Position numbers and translations under genes: made by a program. Positions 25,235 through 33,726 of a DNA stretch of 64,000 nucleotides are shown here, piece by piece; position 1 is the first letter of the stretch; each line of letters opens with the position of its first letter. The stretch lies in the NCBI RefSeq assembly GCF_000373565.1, contig NZ_KB891798.1:206-64205 (forward strand), written 5' to 3'. The notes under the pieces are model-generated. The model worked only from the letters and a program-made list of their open reading frames with translations. It did no database searches and had not been told where the DNA came from. Source of the stretch: Streptomyces sp. HmicA12 (lineage in GTDB: Bacteria > Actinomycetota > Actinomycetes > Streptomycetales > Streptomycetaceae).

Positions 25235-26415
25235 CCGTCGACGCGGCACGACTGCGCACCCTGACCCAGGAGTTCCTGGCCGCCCACCCGGTCGCGACCA
25301 CCTCGCGTGAGGACTTCCTCGGCGCCCGCTTCGACGCGGGGCTCGCGTGGGTGCACTACCCCGAGGGCCTCGGCGGCCTCGACGCGCCGCGCGCCCTCCA
25401 GGGCGTCGTGGAGGCGGAGCTGGAGGCGGCGGGCGCCCCGGACAACGCGCCCCGGCGCAACGGCATCGGCCTCGGCATGGCCGCACCCACCGTCCTGCGC
25501 TACGGCACCGACGAGCAGAAGCGACGCTTCCTCAAGCCGCTGTGGGTCGGCGAGGAGATCTGGTGCCAGCTGTTCAGCGAGCCCGGCGCCGGCTCCGACC
25601 TCGCGGCGCTCGGCACCCGCGCCGTGCGCGACGGCGACAGCTGGATCGTCAACGGCCAGAAGGTGTGGACGTCCGGCGCGCACAACTCCCGGTTCGCCAT
25701 CCTCATCGCCCGCACCGACCCGGACGTGCCGAAGCACAAGGGCATCACCTACTTCGTGTGCGACATGACCGACCCCGGCGTTGAGGTGCGGCCGCTGCGC
25801 CAGATCACCGGCGAGGCCGAGTTCAACGAGGTGTTCCTCACCGACGTCCGCATCCCCGACGCCCACCGGCTCGGCGAGATCGGCGACGGCTGGAAGGTCG
25901 CCCAGACCACCCTCAACAACGAGCGGGTCGCCATCGGCGGCGCCCGCATCCCCCGCGAGGGCGGCCTCATCGGCATCGTCGCGGACATCTGGCGCGAGCG
26001 CCCCGAACTGCGCACCCACGACCTCCACCAGCGGCTCGTGAAGCTGTGGGTCGACGCCGAGGTCGCCCGGCTCACCGGCGAGCGGCTGCGCCAGCAGCTC
26101 GTCGCCGGGCATCCCGGGCCCGAGGGGGCGGGCATGAAGCTCGGCTTCGCGCGCCTCAACCAGGAGATCAGCGGCCTGGAGCTCGAACTCCTCGGCGAGG
26201 AGGGCCTGTTGTACGACGACTGGACGATGCGCCGCCCGGAGATCGTGGACTTCGCGGGCCGCGGAGCCGGCTACCGCTATCTGCGGGCCAAGGGCAACAG
26301 CATCGAGGGCGGGACGAGCGAGATCCTGCTCAACATCGTCGCCGAGCGCGTGCTGGGCCTGCCGCCCGAGCCGCGCACCGACAAGGACGTCGCATGGAAG
26401 GACCTGTCCCGATGA
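25231..26415 (+). CDS. Acyl-CoA dehydrogenase, first subunit
   Basis: A 394-residue acyl-CoA dehydrogenase. It shows the FAD and substrate motifs CQLFSEPGAGSDLAALGTRA and WIVNGQKVWTSGAHNSRFAI. The C-terminal IEGGTSEILLNIVAERVLG contains the Glu in the position used as catalytic base by many family members. AAGGAG lies 8 bp before the ATG, and the start overlaps the quinone oxidoreductase stop by 4 bp. It is paired with a shorter dehydrogenase just downstream, the arrangement of actinobacterial heteromeric FadE enzymes. The substrate is unknown. Confidence 0.92.
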   Translation: MTVDAARLRTLTQEFLAAHPVATTSREDFLGARFDAGLAWVHYPEGLGGLDAPRALQGVVEAELEAAGAPDNAPRRNGIGLGMAAPTVLRYGTDEQKRRFLKPLWVGEEIWCQLFSEPGAGSDLAALGTRAVRDGDSWIVNGQKVWTSGAHNSRFAILIARTDPDVPKHKGITYFVCDMTDPGVEVRPLRQITGEAEFNEVFLTDVRIPDAHRLGEIGDGWKVAQTTLNNERVAIGGARIPREGGLIGIVADIWRERPELRTHDLHQRLVKLWVDAEVARLTGERLRQQLVAGHPGPEGAGMKLGFARLNQEISGLELELLGEEGLLYDDWTMRRPEIVDFAGRGAGYRYLRAKGNSIEGGTSEILLNIVAERVLGLPPEPRTDKDVAWKDLSR

Positions 26416-27506
26416 GCGCACAGCCCGATCTGCTGTACTCCGAGGACGAGGAAGCGCTCCGTTCGGCGGTCCGTGACCTGCTCACCGACCACTGCGACGC
26501 CGCGTCCGTGCTCGCCCGCGTCGAGTCGGACGAGCCGCACGACCGCGCGCTGTGGAAGAACCTCGCCGAGAGCATGGGCCTGGCCGGGCTGCTCGTGCCC
26601 GAGGCGCGCGGCGGCCAGGGGGCCACGCACCGTGAAGTCGCCGTGGTCCTGGAGGAGTTGGGGCGCGCAGTCGCTCCGGTACCGTATCTGACGAGCGCCG
26701 TCATCGCGACGGAGGCGCTGCTCGGCTGCGACGGCGACGAGGCCGCGACCCTGCTCGCCGCCCTCGCTTCCGGCCGCACCGTCGGCGCGCTCGCCGTGCC
26801 GCTGTCGGCGACGCCGGGGCGCGACTTCACGGACGTACGGGTGGAAGGCGGGGCCCTGACGGGCCGCGTCACCGGTGTCGCGGACGCGGCCGTCGCCGAC
26901 GTGTTCCTCGTGCCGACGCAGAGCGGCCTGTTCGCCGTCGACGCCGCGGACGTCTCCGTCGAGCCGCAGACCTCCTTCGACCGGACGCGCCCGCTGGCCG
27001 CCGTGACCTTCGAGGGCGCCGCCGGACGCCTCCTCGCCGACACCGCCGCGCCCGCCGTGCGCCGCGCCCTGCGGGCCGGAGCCGGACTGCTCGCCTCCGA
27101 ACAACTCGGCGGCGCCGACTGGCTGTTGACGGAAACGGTCCGGTACACGCGCGAGCGCAACCAGTTCAACCGGCCCGTCGGCTCCTTCCAGGCGCTCAAG
27201 CACCGCCTCGCCCAGCTGTGGCTGGAAGTGGTCAACGCCCGTGCGGCCGCCCGCAACGCGGCCGACGCGCTCGCCACCGGCAGCGACGACACCGACATCG
27301 CGGTCGCCGTCGCCCAGGCGTACGTGGCGCCCGTCGCGGTGCGCGCGGCGGAGGAGGCGCTTCAGCTGCACGGCGGCATCGGCATGACGTGGGAGCACCC
27401 GATCCACCTCTACCTCAAGCGTGCCAAGTCCGCCTCGATCGCCCTCGGCAGCGCGGGCCGCCACCGGGAGGAATTGGCCGAACTGGTCGACCTCCGGGCA
27501 CCGTGA
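26412..27506 (+). CDS. Acyl-CoA dehydrogenase, second subunit
   Basis: A 364-residue acyl-CoA dehydrogenase relative. The N-terminal helical domain and C-terminal part (RYTRERNQFNRPVGSFQALKHRLA and LHGGIGMTWEHPIHLYLKRAK) are well kept, but the middle domain is short and lacks the usual SEPxAGSD motif, reading ALAVPLSA instead. That pattern is seen in the partner subunit of heteromeric FadE complexes. The ATG overlaps the first dehydrogenase's stop by 4 bp. A strong terminator follows. It may form an alpha2beta2 enzyme with the upstream protein (inference). Confidence 0.9.
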   Translation: MSAQPDLLYSEDEEALRSAVRDLLTDHCDAASVLARVESDEPHDRALWKNLAESMGLAGLLVPEARGGQGATHREVAVVLEELGRAVAPVPYLTSAVIATEALLGCDGDEAATLLAALASGRTVGALAVPLSATPGRDFTDVRVEGGALTGRVTGVADAAVADVFLVPTQSGLFAVDAADVSVEPQTSFDRTRPLAAVTFEGAAGRLLADTAAPAVRRALRAGAGLLASEQLGGADWLLTETVRYTRERNQFNRPVGSFQALKHRLAQLWLEVVNARAAARNAADALATGSDDTDIAVAVAQAYVAPVAVRAAEEALQLHGGIGMTWEHPIHLYLKRAKSASIALGSAGRHREELAELVDLRAP

Positions 27507-27525
27507 GCACAGACGGTGAACAGCA

Positions 27526-27562
27526 GGGGCCGCGGTCAACACTGGTGGTTGACCGCGGCCCC
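27526..27562 (+). terminator. Strong hairpin terminator after the acyl-CoA dehydrogenase operon
   Basis: A 15-bp perfect stem, GGGGCCGCGGTCAAC with GTTGACCGCGGCCCC, closes a 7-nt loop and begins 20 bp after the stop codon. It ends the quinone oxidoreductase/FadE operon. Confidence 0.9.
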
Positions 27563-27635
27563 TCCCGTGCGCGGTGCCGGACGACCGAGCCCGATCCGAT
27601 GGACGACACGGCCCGTCCGTGATCAGCTCTGGGGC

Positions 27636-28010
27636 ATGTCCTCACTCATTCGCCATGTGACCATCGACTGCGCCGACCCGTACACCCTCGCCGGCTTCTG
27701 GGCCGAGGCGCTGGGCGGCGCCCTCGCCGCCGACGACAACCCCGGTGACCCCGAGGCGCTCGTGGAGAGCGCGTCCGTCGGCGTGCTGTTCATCCGCGTC
27801 CCGGAAGGCAAGGCGGCCAAGAACCGGGTGCACCTGGACCTCCAGCCGCAGGAGCGCACCCGCGACGAGGAGGTCGACCGGCTGCTCGCCCTCGGCGCCA
27901 CGCTCCAGGGCGACCACCGCAGGCCGGACGGCACAGGCTGGGTGACCCTGCACGACCCCGAGGGCAACGAGTTCTGCGTCGAGCGCAGCGCGAAGGAGCG
28001 GGCCTCCTAA
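27636..28010 (+). CDS. VOC/glyoxalase-like domain protein
   Basis: A 124-residue single-domain vicinal-oxygen-chelate protein. The pattern HVTIDCADPYTLAGFWAEALGG, then RVHLDLQPQERTRDEEVDRLLALGA and VTLHDPEGNEFCV is that of the Glyoxalase_6 group. Candidate metal ligands are the early His and the late Glu of GNEF. The group includes antibiotic-binding, lyase and uncharacterised members; no substrate can be assigned. The stop overlaps the stop of the convergent gene by 4 bp. Confidence 0.85.
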   Translation: MSSLIRHVTIDCADPYTLAGFWAEALGGALAADDNPGDPEALVESASVGVLFIRVPEGKAAKNRVHLDLQPQERTRDEEVDRLLALGATLQGDHRRPDGTGWVTLHDPEGNEFCVERSAKERAS

Positions 28011-28606
28011 GGTGCCGTGTCGTCCCGCACGGTGAGCAGGACGTCCGTGGAGGGCCGGATGCTGCCGTACGCGGACGCGTTCAACTGCACGGCCACATCC
28101 ACGGTTTCGGGCGTGCCGTCCACCCGGGCGCGCCGTTTCTCGATCAGCGCGGCGGGTGCCGCGATGTGGGGCGCGCCTCCGCACAGGTGCAGCGTGGCCG
28201 GATCCCTGCCCACGTCCCCGAGGTCGAAGCGGCCGTCGTCCAGGTTGTCCAGGCCCTCGGTCACGAGACCGGCTCCGCGCAGATAGGCGTGCATCGCGCC
28301 TCTGGTGCTGTGGAAGGAGACAGCCAGGCGTACTCCGTCGGACCGCGCCCTGGTGTGCGTGATGTAGTGCACGTCGGTGGCGCCCGCGGGCAGCGTCAAT
28401 CGGGCATCGTCGAGGGCCTGTCGGAGGGGGAGTTCGCTCGCCTCGCAGGCCCGCGCGTCGTCGAAGGGATGGTCGCCGCGACCGAACACACCCCAGGCCG
28501 CCGTCCCGGCGACCGCCGCCACGGCGAGCGCTCCCACGACGCACCCGACACGACGTCTTCGTACGGACCCGCCCACCACGCTCACCCCTCCCGGTTCCCC
28601 GACCAT
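28007..28606 (-). CDS. Membrane-anchored hypothetical protein
   Basis: A 199-residue protein with a basic RRRR stretch followed by one hydrophobic segment (about residues 19-41) and an extracytoplasmic domain of mixed strands. It contains two cysteines in the exterior part (ARACEASELP and LHLCGGAPH) that may form a disulfide. I recognise no family. The ATG at 28606 is one of several possible starts; GTG codons eight codons later would also keep the membrane segment. It is convergent with the VOC gene. Confidence 0.65.
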   Translation of the reverse strand: MVGEPGGVSVVGGSVRRRRVGCVVGALAVAAVAGTAAWGVFGRGDHPFDDARACEASELPLRQALDDARLTLPAGATDVHYITHTRARSDGVRLAVSFHSTRGAMHAYLRGAGLVTEGLDNLDDGRFDLGDVGRDPATLHLCGGAPHIAAPAALIEKRRARVDGTPETVDVAVQLNASAYGSIRPSTDVLLTVRDDTAP

Positions 28607-28759
28607 GATCGGCCACACTGTACGACGGCCGTCCGGGACGCCCCACGTCAGGTGAACCACAGGCGGCGGTCCGGCCAACTCGCCCCGCAGGCCTGCCCTT
28701 CAGAGCCATGGGCCCCGCATACTCACCCGTGTCCCACCGGCCCACCACGGGAGGCACAC

Positions 28760-29617
28760 ATGGCCCTGACCACCCGCCGCAGAGCCCTCGGCGCGTTCGC
28801 CGCCGCACTGGCCACCGGTGTCGCCGCACCACAACTCGCGCACGCGAGCGGCCACAAGCGCGACCCCCGCCCGCTGCGCCGCGCCCACGCCCACAACGAC
28901 TACGACCACGCGCGCCCGCTGTTCGACGCTCTCGACCACCGGTTCAACAGCGTCGAGGCCGACATCTACCTCGTCGACGGCGACCTCCTCGTCGCCCACG
29001 ACCCCGTCGACCTCGACCCGTCCCGCACCCTCGAATCCCTGTACCTGGCCCCGCTCGCCGCCCGGGTCCGCGCCAACCACGGTGCGGTGTACCGGGGTTG
29101 GCGCACCCCGCTGCAACTGCTCATCGACATCAAGACCGAGGGCGCCGCGACCTACGCCGAGCTGGACCGCCAACTGCGTCGCCACCGAGGTCTGTTCACG
29201 ACATACGCGCGCGGCCGCGTGCACACCGGTCCCGTCACCGCCGTCGTCTCCGGCGACCGCGCCGCCGGACCGGTCATGCAGGCACAGCGCACCCGCAGCG
29301 CCTTCTACGACGGCCGCCTCACCGACCTCGGCAGCGCGGACCCGGCTTCCTTCATCCCGCTCATCAGCGACAACTGGACGAACAACTTCACCTGGCTCGG
29401 CGCGGGCCCGATCCCCGCCGCCGAACGCGACAAGCTGCGCGGTATCGTCACCGCCGCCCACGCGCGCGGGCAACGCGTCCGCTTCTGGGCGACGCCCGAC
29501 GTGGCCGGCCCCGAACGGGACGCCGTGTGGGCCGAGTTGATCGCCGCCGACGTCGACCACCTGAACACCGACGACCTCGCAGGGCTCGAGGCGTTCCTCG
29601 TGGCCCACGACCGGTGA
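28760..29617 (+). CDS. Secreted PLC-like/glycerophosphodiester phosphodiesterase-fold protein
   Basis: A 285-residue exported protein. The twin-arginine signal is TTRRRALGAFAAAL with cleavage near residue 30. The mature start has HAHNDYDHARPLFDAL and NSVEADIYLVDGDLLVAHDP, the metal and catalytic region of the GDPD/PI-PLC TIM barrel, and later LLIDIKTEG. Such enzymes hydrolyse phosphodiesters of lipids or wall polymers. GGGAGG lies 5 bp before the ATG. It is a single gene; no partner is evident. Confidence 0.85.
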   Translation: MALTTRRRALGAFAAALATGVAAPQLAHASGHKRDPRPLRRAHAHNDYDHARPLFDALDHRFNSVEADIYLVDGDLLVAHDPVDLDPSRTLESLYLAPLAARVRANHGAVYRGWRTPLQLLIDIKTEGAATYAELDRQLRRHRGLFTTYARGRVHTGPVTAVVSGDRAAGPVMQAQRTRSAFYDGRLTDLGSADPASFIPLISDNWTNNFTWLGAGPIPAAERDKLRGIVTAAHARGQRVRFWATPDVAGPERDAVWAELIAADVDHLNTDDLAGLEAFLVAHDR

Positions 29618-29698
29618 ACGCGATCCGGTGACCGGTAGTTAACACCCGTTCGGGGGACAGGTCGTGCCCCGGACGGCGCCCTCCGCTGCGTCACACTT

Positions 29699-29734
29699 GC
29701 GGCCGAAAGCCACGGTGCGGCCGAAAACCACGGT
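29699..29734 (+). repeat. 18-bp tandem direct repeat
   Basis: Two adjacent copies of GCGGCCGAAARCCACGGT differ at one base. They lie 26 bp upstream of the small membrane-protein gene, close to its GGAGGAGG ribosome site, and could be a regulator site. Confidence 0.8.
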
Positions 29735-29760
29735 GTCGACGTGGCGGAGGAGGTTCGGCG

Positions 29761-29955
29761 ATGTCTCTGTCCATTTCCCTCGTGCTGCTGCTCCTGATCG
29801 TCGCGGTGATCATCCTGCGCAACGGCGCCATGAAGCTCTCCCACGCTCTCGTCTGCGTGCTGCTCGGCTTCCTGCTCGCGGGCACCAGCGCCGCGCCCAC
29901 CATCGCCGACGGCATCAGCGCCACCGCGGGCCTGGTCGGCGACCTCGGTCCGTGA
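29761..29955 (+). CDS. Small two-helix membrane protein
   Basis: A 64-residue protein with two hydrophobic segments (about residues 4-20 and 28-44) and a short polar tail. A GGAGGAGG ribosome site precedes the ATG closely. Codon third positions are G/C-rich, which supports it as a real gene. Small proteins of this layout are widespread in Streptomyces, but no function is known to me. It stands alone between two secreted-protein genes. Confidence 0.75.
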   Translation: MSLSISLVLLLLIVAVIILRNGAMKLSHALVCVLLGFLLAGTSAAPTIADGISATAGLVGDLGP

Positions 29956-30039
29956 ACGGCGCCCGGTGATCGTTTCGGGTTCGTGAACAACTCCCTTGTG
30001 TGCATGGACACTTCAAGGGGCGGCGCCTAGCTTCGCGGC

Positions 30040-31617
30040 ATGCCGCATCGCAGACACCTCGCCCGGGCCCTCGCCGTCACGCTCACCGTCGTGGGCATCG
30101 GCTTCGTGAACCCGACCGGCGCCGGGGCCGACGAGATCCCCAAGGCGCCGGGTCACCGCCTCGTCGCGCAGTACGAGGGCGCGCCGTCCGCACCGCAACC
30201 GGTGCCCGGCAAGGTCCCCGACCAGCACCCGTACCTCGCCGCCAACGGCCGCAGCGGCATGCACGCGGACGCCTGGGGCAGCGGCACGTACCCCTGGAGC
30301 GGCCCGAACGGCGCCGCCCCGACCGTCACCAGCGAGCAGATGGCCGCGCTCGGCGGCGAGTGCGCCACCGTCACCTTCGACGAGGCGGGCCGCATCGTCA
30401 CCGTGTGCGGCACGTTCACCGGCTTCCTGGTCAAACTCCTCGACCCGCACAGCCTGAAGACCCTCGCCGAGTACAAGCTCCCGCAGCGCCCCTCCACCGT
30501 CGAGGCGATCACCCGCCTGGACTTCGCGAAGATCTTCAAGGACACCTCCGGCGGCGCCTACTCCTACCTCGACGACCAGGACCGCCTCGTCCTCGCCGAC
30601 TCCCGCCAGCACATCGTGCGCCTCGCCCACGAGCAGGCGGCGGACGGCAGCTGGTCGTTCCAGGTCACCGACGACTGGGACCTGACCGGCGTCGTCCCGC
30701 ACGACTGTGTGTCCTGGACGAACCTGTACCCGAGCGGCGCGTGCGACCCCGTCACCTCCGTGATGCCGGACTGGCAGGGCCGCGTCTGGTGGGTGACCCG
30801 GCAGGGCCGCGTCGGCACCGTCGACCCGGCCACCGGCACCATCAAGTCGATCCGGCTGGAGGGCGAGGAGATCCAGAACTCCTTCTCCGTCGCGAAGGAC
30901 GGTGTCTCCATCGTCACCGACCACGCCCTCTACAGCTTCGGCGCCACCGCGGACGGCACCCCGAAGGCCGTGTGGCGCGAGACGTACGACCGCGGCACCG
31001 GCACCAAACCCGGCTCCGTGAACCAGGGGTCGGGGACCACCCCCGACCTGTTCGGTGAGCACGACGACTACGTCGCCATCACCGACAACGCCGACGACCG
31101 CATGAACGTCCTCGTCTACCGACGCGGCGCCGACGTCCCGGCCGACCAGCGGCTCGTCTGCAAGATCCCCGTTTTCGGCTCCGGCGCGTCGACCACCGAC
31201 AACTCCCTGATCTCGTACGGGAACAGCCTCGTCGTCGAGAACAACTACGGCTACGAGAACATCACGTCGCTGACCTTCGGCCGCAGCGTCGTCGGCGGCG
31301 TCACCCGCATCGACGTGCGCGACGACGGCAGCGGCTGCGACACGGTGTGGGAGAGCGGTGTGCGCTCCCCGTCCACCGTGCCGAAGCTCTCCACCGCAGG
31401 CGGACTGCTGTACTTCTACACCAAGGAGCCCAACTCCCTCGGTGTGGACGCCTGGTACCTGACCGCCGTCGACTTCCGCACCGGCGACACCCGCTGGAAG
31501 CGTCTCGTCGGGACCGGCGTCGCCTACGACAACAACTGGGCGCCCGTGACACTCGGCCCGGACGGCACGGCGTACGTCGGCGTCTTCAACGGTCTGGTGG
31601 CGGTGCGGGACAACTGA
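30040..31617 (+). CDS. Secreted beta-propeller-like hypothetical protein
   Basis: A 525-residue exported protein with a Sec-type signal (basic start, hydrophobic core, cleavage near residue 30). The rest is composed of strand pairs such as GRVWWVTRQGRVGTVDPATGTIKSIRL and GPDGTAYVGVFNGLVAVRDN, the style of quinoprotein/YVTN-type propellers. Several cysteines (for example ECATV, VCGTF, HDCVS, GACDP) may form disulfides. I cannot assign an enzyme. The ATG at 30040 has no strong ribosome site, but the signal peptide supports it. Confidence 0.75.
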   Translation: MPHRRHLARALAVTLTVVGIGFVNPTGAGADEIPKAPGHRLVAQYEGAPSAPQPVPGKVPDQHPYLAANGRSGMHADAWGSGTYPWSGPNGAAPTVTSEQMAALGGECATVTFDEAGRIVTVCGTFTGFLVKLLDPHSLKTLAEYKLPQRPSTVEAITRLDFAKIFKDTSGGAYSYLDDQDRLVLADSRQHIVRLAHEQAADGSWSFQVTDDWDLTGVVPHDCVSWTNLYPSGACDPVTSVMPDWQGRVWWVTRQGRVGTVDPATGTIKSIRLEGEEIQNSFSVAKDGVSIVTDHALYSFGATADGTPKAVWRETYDRGTGTKPGSVNQGSGTTPDLFGEHDDYVAITDNADDRMNVLVYRRGADVPADQRLVCKIPVFGSGASTTDNSLISYGNSLVVENNYGYENITSLTFGRSVVGGVTRIDVRDDGSGCDTVWESGVRSPSTVPKLSTAGGLLYFYTKEPNSLGVDAWYLTAVDFRTGDTRWKRLVGTGVAYDNNWAPVTLGPDGTAYVGVFNGLVAVRDN

Positions 31618-31642
31618 GACCCGCACCGGACGGCTCGCGTGG

Positions 31643-32872
31643 CTAGCGGGAGAACACTCCTATCCCGTTGGCCACGGCCCGCTCGGGGGAGTCCGTGGGG
31701 TGGTTGAGGACGGAGACCGCCGCCGCCCCGGGCTCCCGTGCGACGAGCGTGGAGGAACCGCCGCCGTCGAGGCTGAACGCGTCGTCCGTGCCCAACGCGG
31801 CCATGGCGTCGGCCACTTCGGCCATCGACAGGCCCGTACGGTAGGCGGGGGCGCCGTCCAGGGCGAGCAGCACGAGGGTCCTGCCGTCGTCGGCGATGCC
31901 CGCCGCCGTACGGACCGCCGACGTCTTCGCGTCGAGGCCGGGCAGCGGCGCACCGTCCCGCCGCACCGGGTACCCGCCGATCGCGAACCGGTACGGGATC
32001 CGGGAGTCGGCCGCGACCAGCCGGTGCCGCACGGCCACGGGGTCGCCCGGCGACAGCTCGCGCAGCCACTGCGCTCCCGCCTCCCGGCCCACGAGCACCG
32101 TGGTGTCCGCCGCTACGGTGCCGGTGCCCGGAGTGTCGGCCGACGCCACGACCCGGCCGCGGCGCACCGTCACCTCGTACGTGTCCGTACTGCACGGGGC
32201 GGCCCGCTCGGTGTCCGTGCCGCAGGTGGCGCGCACGCGCGAGGCGCTGCCCCACGCGTCCGTGAACGCTCCTATCGAACCGACCGGCAGCGCGTACTGG
32301 TTGAGGCCGCCGAGCGGGACGGAGCCGTGACGCGTGCGGACCGTACCGTCGAGCGCCAGGCTGTCGAGCCGTGCCCGCCGGTCCACGCCCACCCCGAGGA
32401 CGTCGCGGGTGGAGGTGCCGGGCGGCAGCGCGGGCCCGAAGCGCTGCCCGTCCGGCACGGCCGCCTTCAAGGTGCGCCCGCTCGCGATCGCCGGGCCCAC
32501 CGCGGCGCCCGTGGCCTCGACGCCCGGGTGCTGGGCCTCGGTGATGTTGAAGAAGTCCCCGTTGACGCCGCCCAGGGCGCCGCTCGCGTCCGCCATCGCC
32601 GACACGGTGGCGCGCGCCGCGACGGCGCCCGGGTGCAGCAGATCGACGCGTACGTGCGGATCGCGCAGATCGACGGTGAGAACGTGCGCGTGCGCGGTGC
32701 CCTTGGCGGCCGGTATGTCGTACTCGGTGTAGGTGACGCCGGGCGCCAGCTGTGTCCGCGCGGATGCGGAACTGGCCGGAGCGGCGCCCACCAGGGCCGC
32801 TCCGGCCAGCATGCCCGCCACCGCGAAAGCCGACAGGAATCTTCTGCGTCTGAAGCCAACTCTCGTCTGCAT
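31643..32872 (-). CDS. Phosphodiester glycosidase family (NAGPA-like) secreted protein
   Basis: A 409-residue exported protein. A basic RRRR start and hydrophobic core form the signal. The domain is that of the NAGPA/phosphodiester glycosidase family, with GVNGDFFNITEAQHPG, FAIGGYPVRRDG, GIADDGRTLVLLALDG and the hallmark DAFSLDGGGSSTLV near the C-terminus. Characterised relatives remove GlcNAc from phosphodiesters, and bacterial members may act on wall polysaccharide. It is convergent with the propeller-protein gene. Substrate is not inferable. Confidence 0.88.
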   Translation of the reverse strand: MQTRVGFRRRRFLSAFAVAGMLAGAALVGAAPASSASARTQLAPGVTYTEYDIPAAKGTAHAHVLTVDLRDPHVRVDLLHPGAVAARATVSAMADASGALGGVNGDFFNITEAQHPGVEATGAAVGPAIASGRTLKAAVPDGQRFGPALPPGTSTRDVLGVGVDRRARLDSLALDGTVRTRHGSVPLGGLNQYALPVGSIGAFTDAWGSASRVRATCGTDTERAAPCSTDTYEVTVRRGRVVASADTPGTGTVAADTTVLVGREAGAQWLRELSPGDPVAVRHRLVAADSRIPYRFAIGGYPVRRDGAPLPGLDAKTSAVRTAAGIADDGRTLVLLALDGAPAYRTGLSMAEVADAMAALGTDDAFSLDGGGSSTLVAREPGAAAVSVLNHPTDSPERAVANGIGVFSR

Positions 32873-32910
32873 CAGGGGAGTTCAGCAGACGACAGGGGCC
32901 CCGTCGATGG

Positions 32911-33267
32911 CTAGGCGCCGACCAGCCGGGAACGGATCAGGAAACGTACGCCCTCCGGCGCCTCCAGCGAGAACCCGCTGCCGCGCCCCTCGACGACGTC
33001 GACGATGAGCCGCGTATGACTCCACACCTCGTACTGGCTCTTCGACATCCAGAACGACACCGGCTCCGCCACCCCCTCCACCGCCAGCTCGCCCAGCAGC
33101 ACGTCGGAGCCACCGGTGCGGAACTCGCCCGCCGGATAGCACATCGGCGCACTGCCGTCGCAGCAGCCGCCGGACTGGTGGAACATCAACGGGCCATGGG
33201 CCGCGCGCAGCCTCCGCACCAGTTCGGCGGCCGCGGACGTCAGCTCCACGCGGGGTTCGTCGCTCAT
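32911..33267 (-). CDS. DUF779 family protein
   Basis: A 118-residue protein with the DUF779 core LMFHQSGGCCDGSAPMCYPAGEF, including a CC pair and a later Cys. In many bacteria this gene lies beside an NAD-dependent aldehyde dehydrogenase; none is adjacent here. It is probably a small metal or cofactor protein, but the role is unknown. The ATG at 33267 is divergent from the next gene across 84 bp. Confidence 0.9.
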   Translation of the reverse strand: MSDEPRVELTSAAAELVRRLRAAHGPLMFHQSGGCCDGSAPMCYPAGEFRTGGSDVLLGELAVEGVAEPVSFWMSKSQYEVWSHTRLIVDVVEGRGSGFSLEAPEGVRFLIRSRLVGA

Positions 33268-33351
33268 GGGAGCGAGTGTCGGCGACAGGACGTTGCGACG
33301 ACGTTGCACGCGCGTGCGTCCTGCCCGCGCGGGCTCCCGTAGGCTCCCCGC

Positions 33352-33708
33352 ATGGAACAGAGGGAGATCATTCTGCGGGCCATCGGTGTGCTCACCGAGA
33401 CCCAGGAGATGGTGCGCAGGCTCAGCGACGGCGAGGCGCTCGACACCGACCTGTCGCAGTTGGGGCGACTCGTGTCGGAGGTGTTCCCGACCGTGGAGAT
33501 CCCGGCCGGGGTCACCGCGGAGCAGGCGGCGGAACTGACCATCGCCGCGCTCATGCCGGCGAGCGTGTCGCTCGTCGAGGCGTTCGCGTTCCTCTTCACG
33601 CAGCTCGCCAAGGTGCACGACGAGGGGCGCGGCGACGTCAACTCCAAGGAGCTGCTGCAGGAGATCGCGCTGCGCATGTCCGACCCGGGGGAGCCCGAGT
33701 CGGACTGA
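33352..33708 (+). CDS. Hypothetical helical protein
   Basis: A 118-residue acidic, mostly helical protein. Helices run over residues 3-27 and 51-80, the latter Ala-rich and amphipathic with many hydrophobic residues (TIAALMPASVSLVEAFAFLF). No domain is recognised. It faces away from DUF779 and towards the next gene; no operon partner is evident. Confidence 0.7.
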   Translation: MEQREIILRAIGVLTETQEMVRRLSDGEALDTDLSQLGRLVSEVFPTVEIPAGVTAEQAAELTIAALMPASVSLVEAFAFLFTQLAKVHDEGRGDVNSKELLQEIALRMSDPGEPESD

Positions 33709-33726
33709 CGCGGCCTGCTCGCCGGC

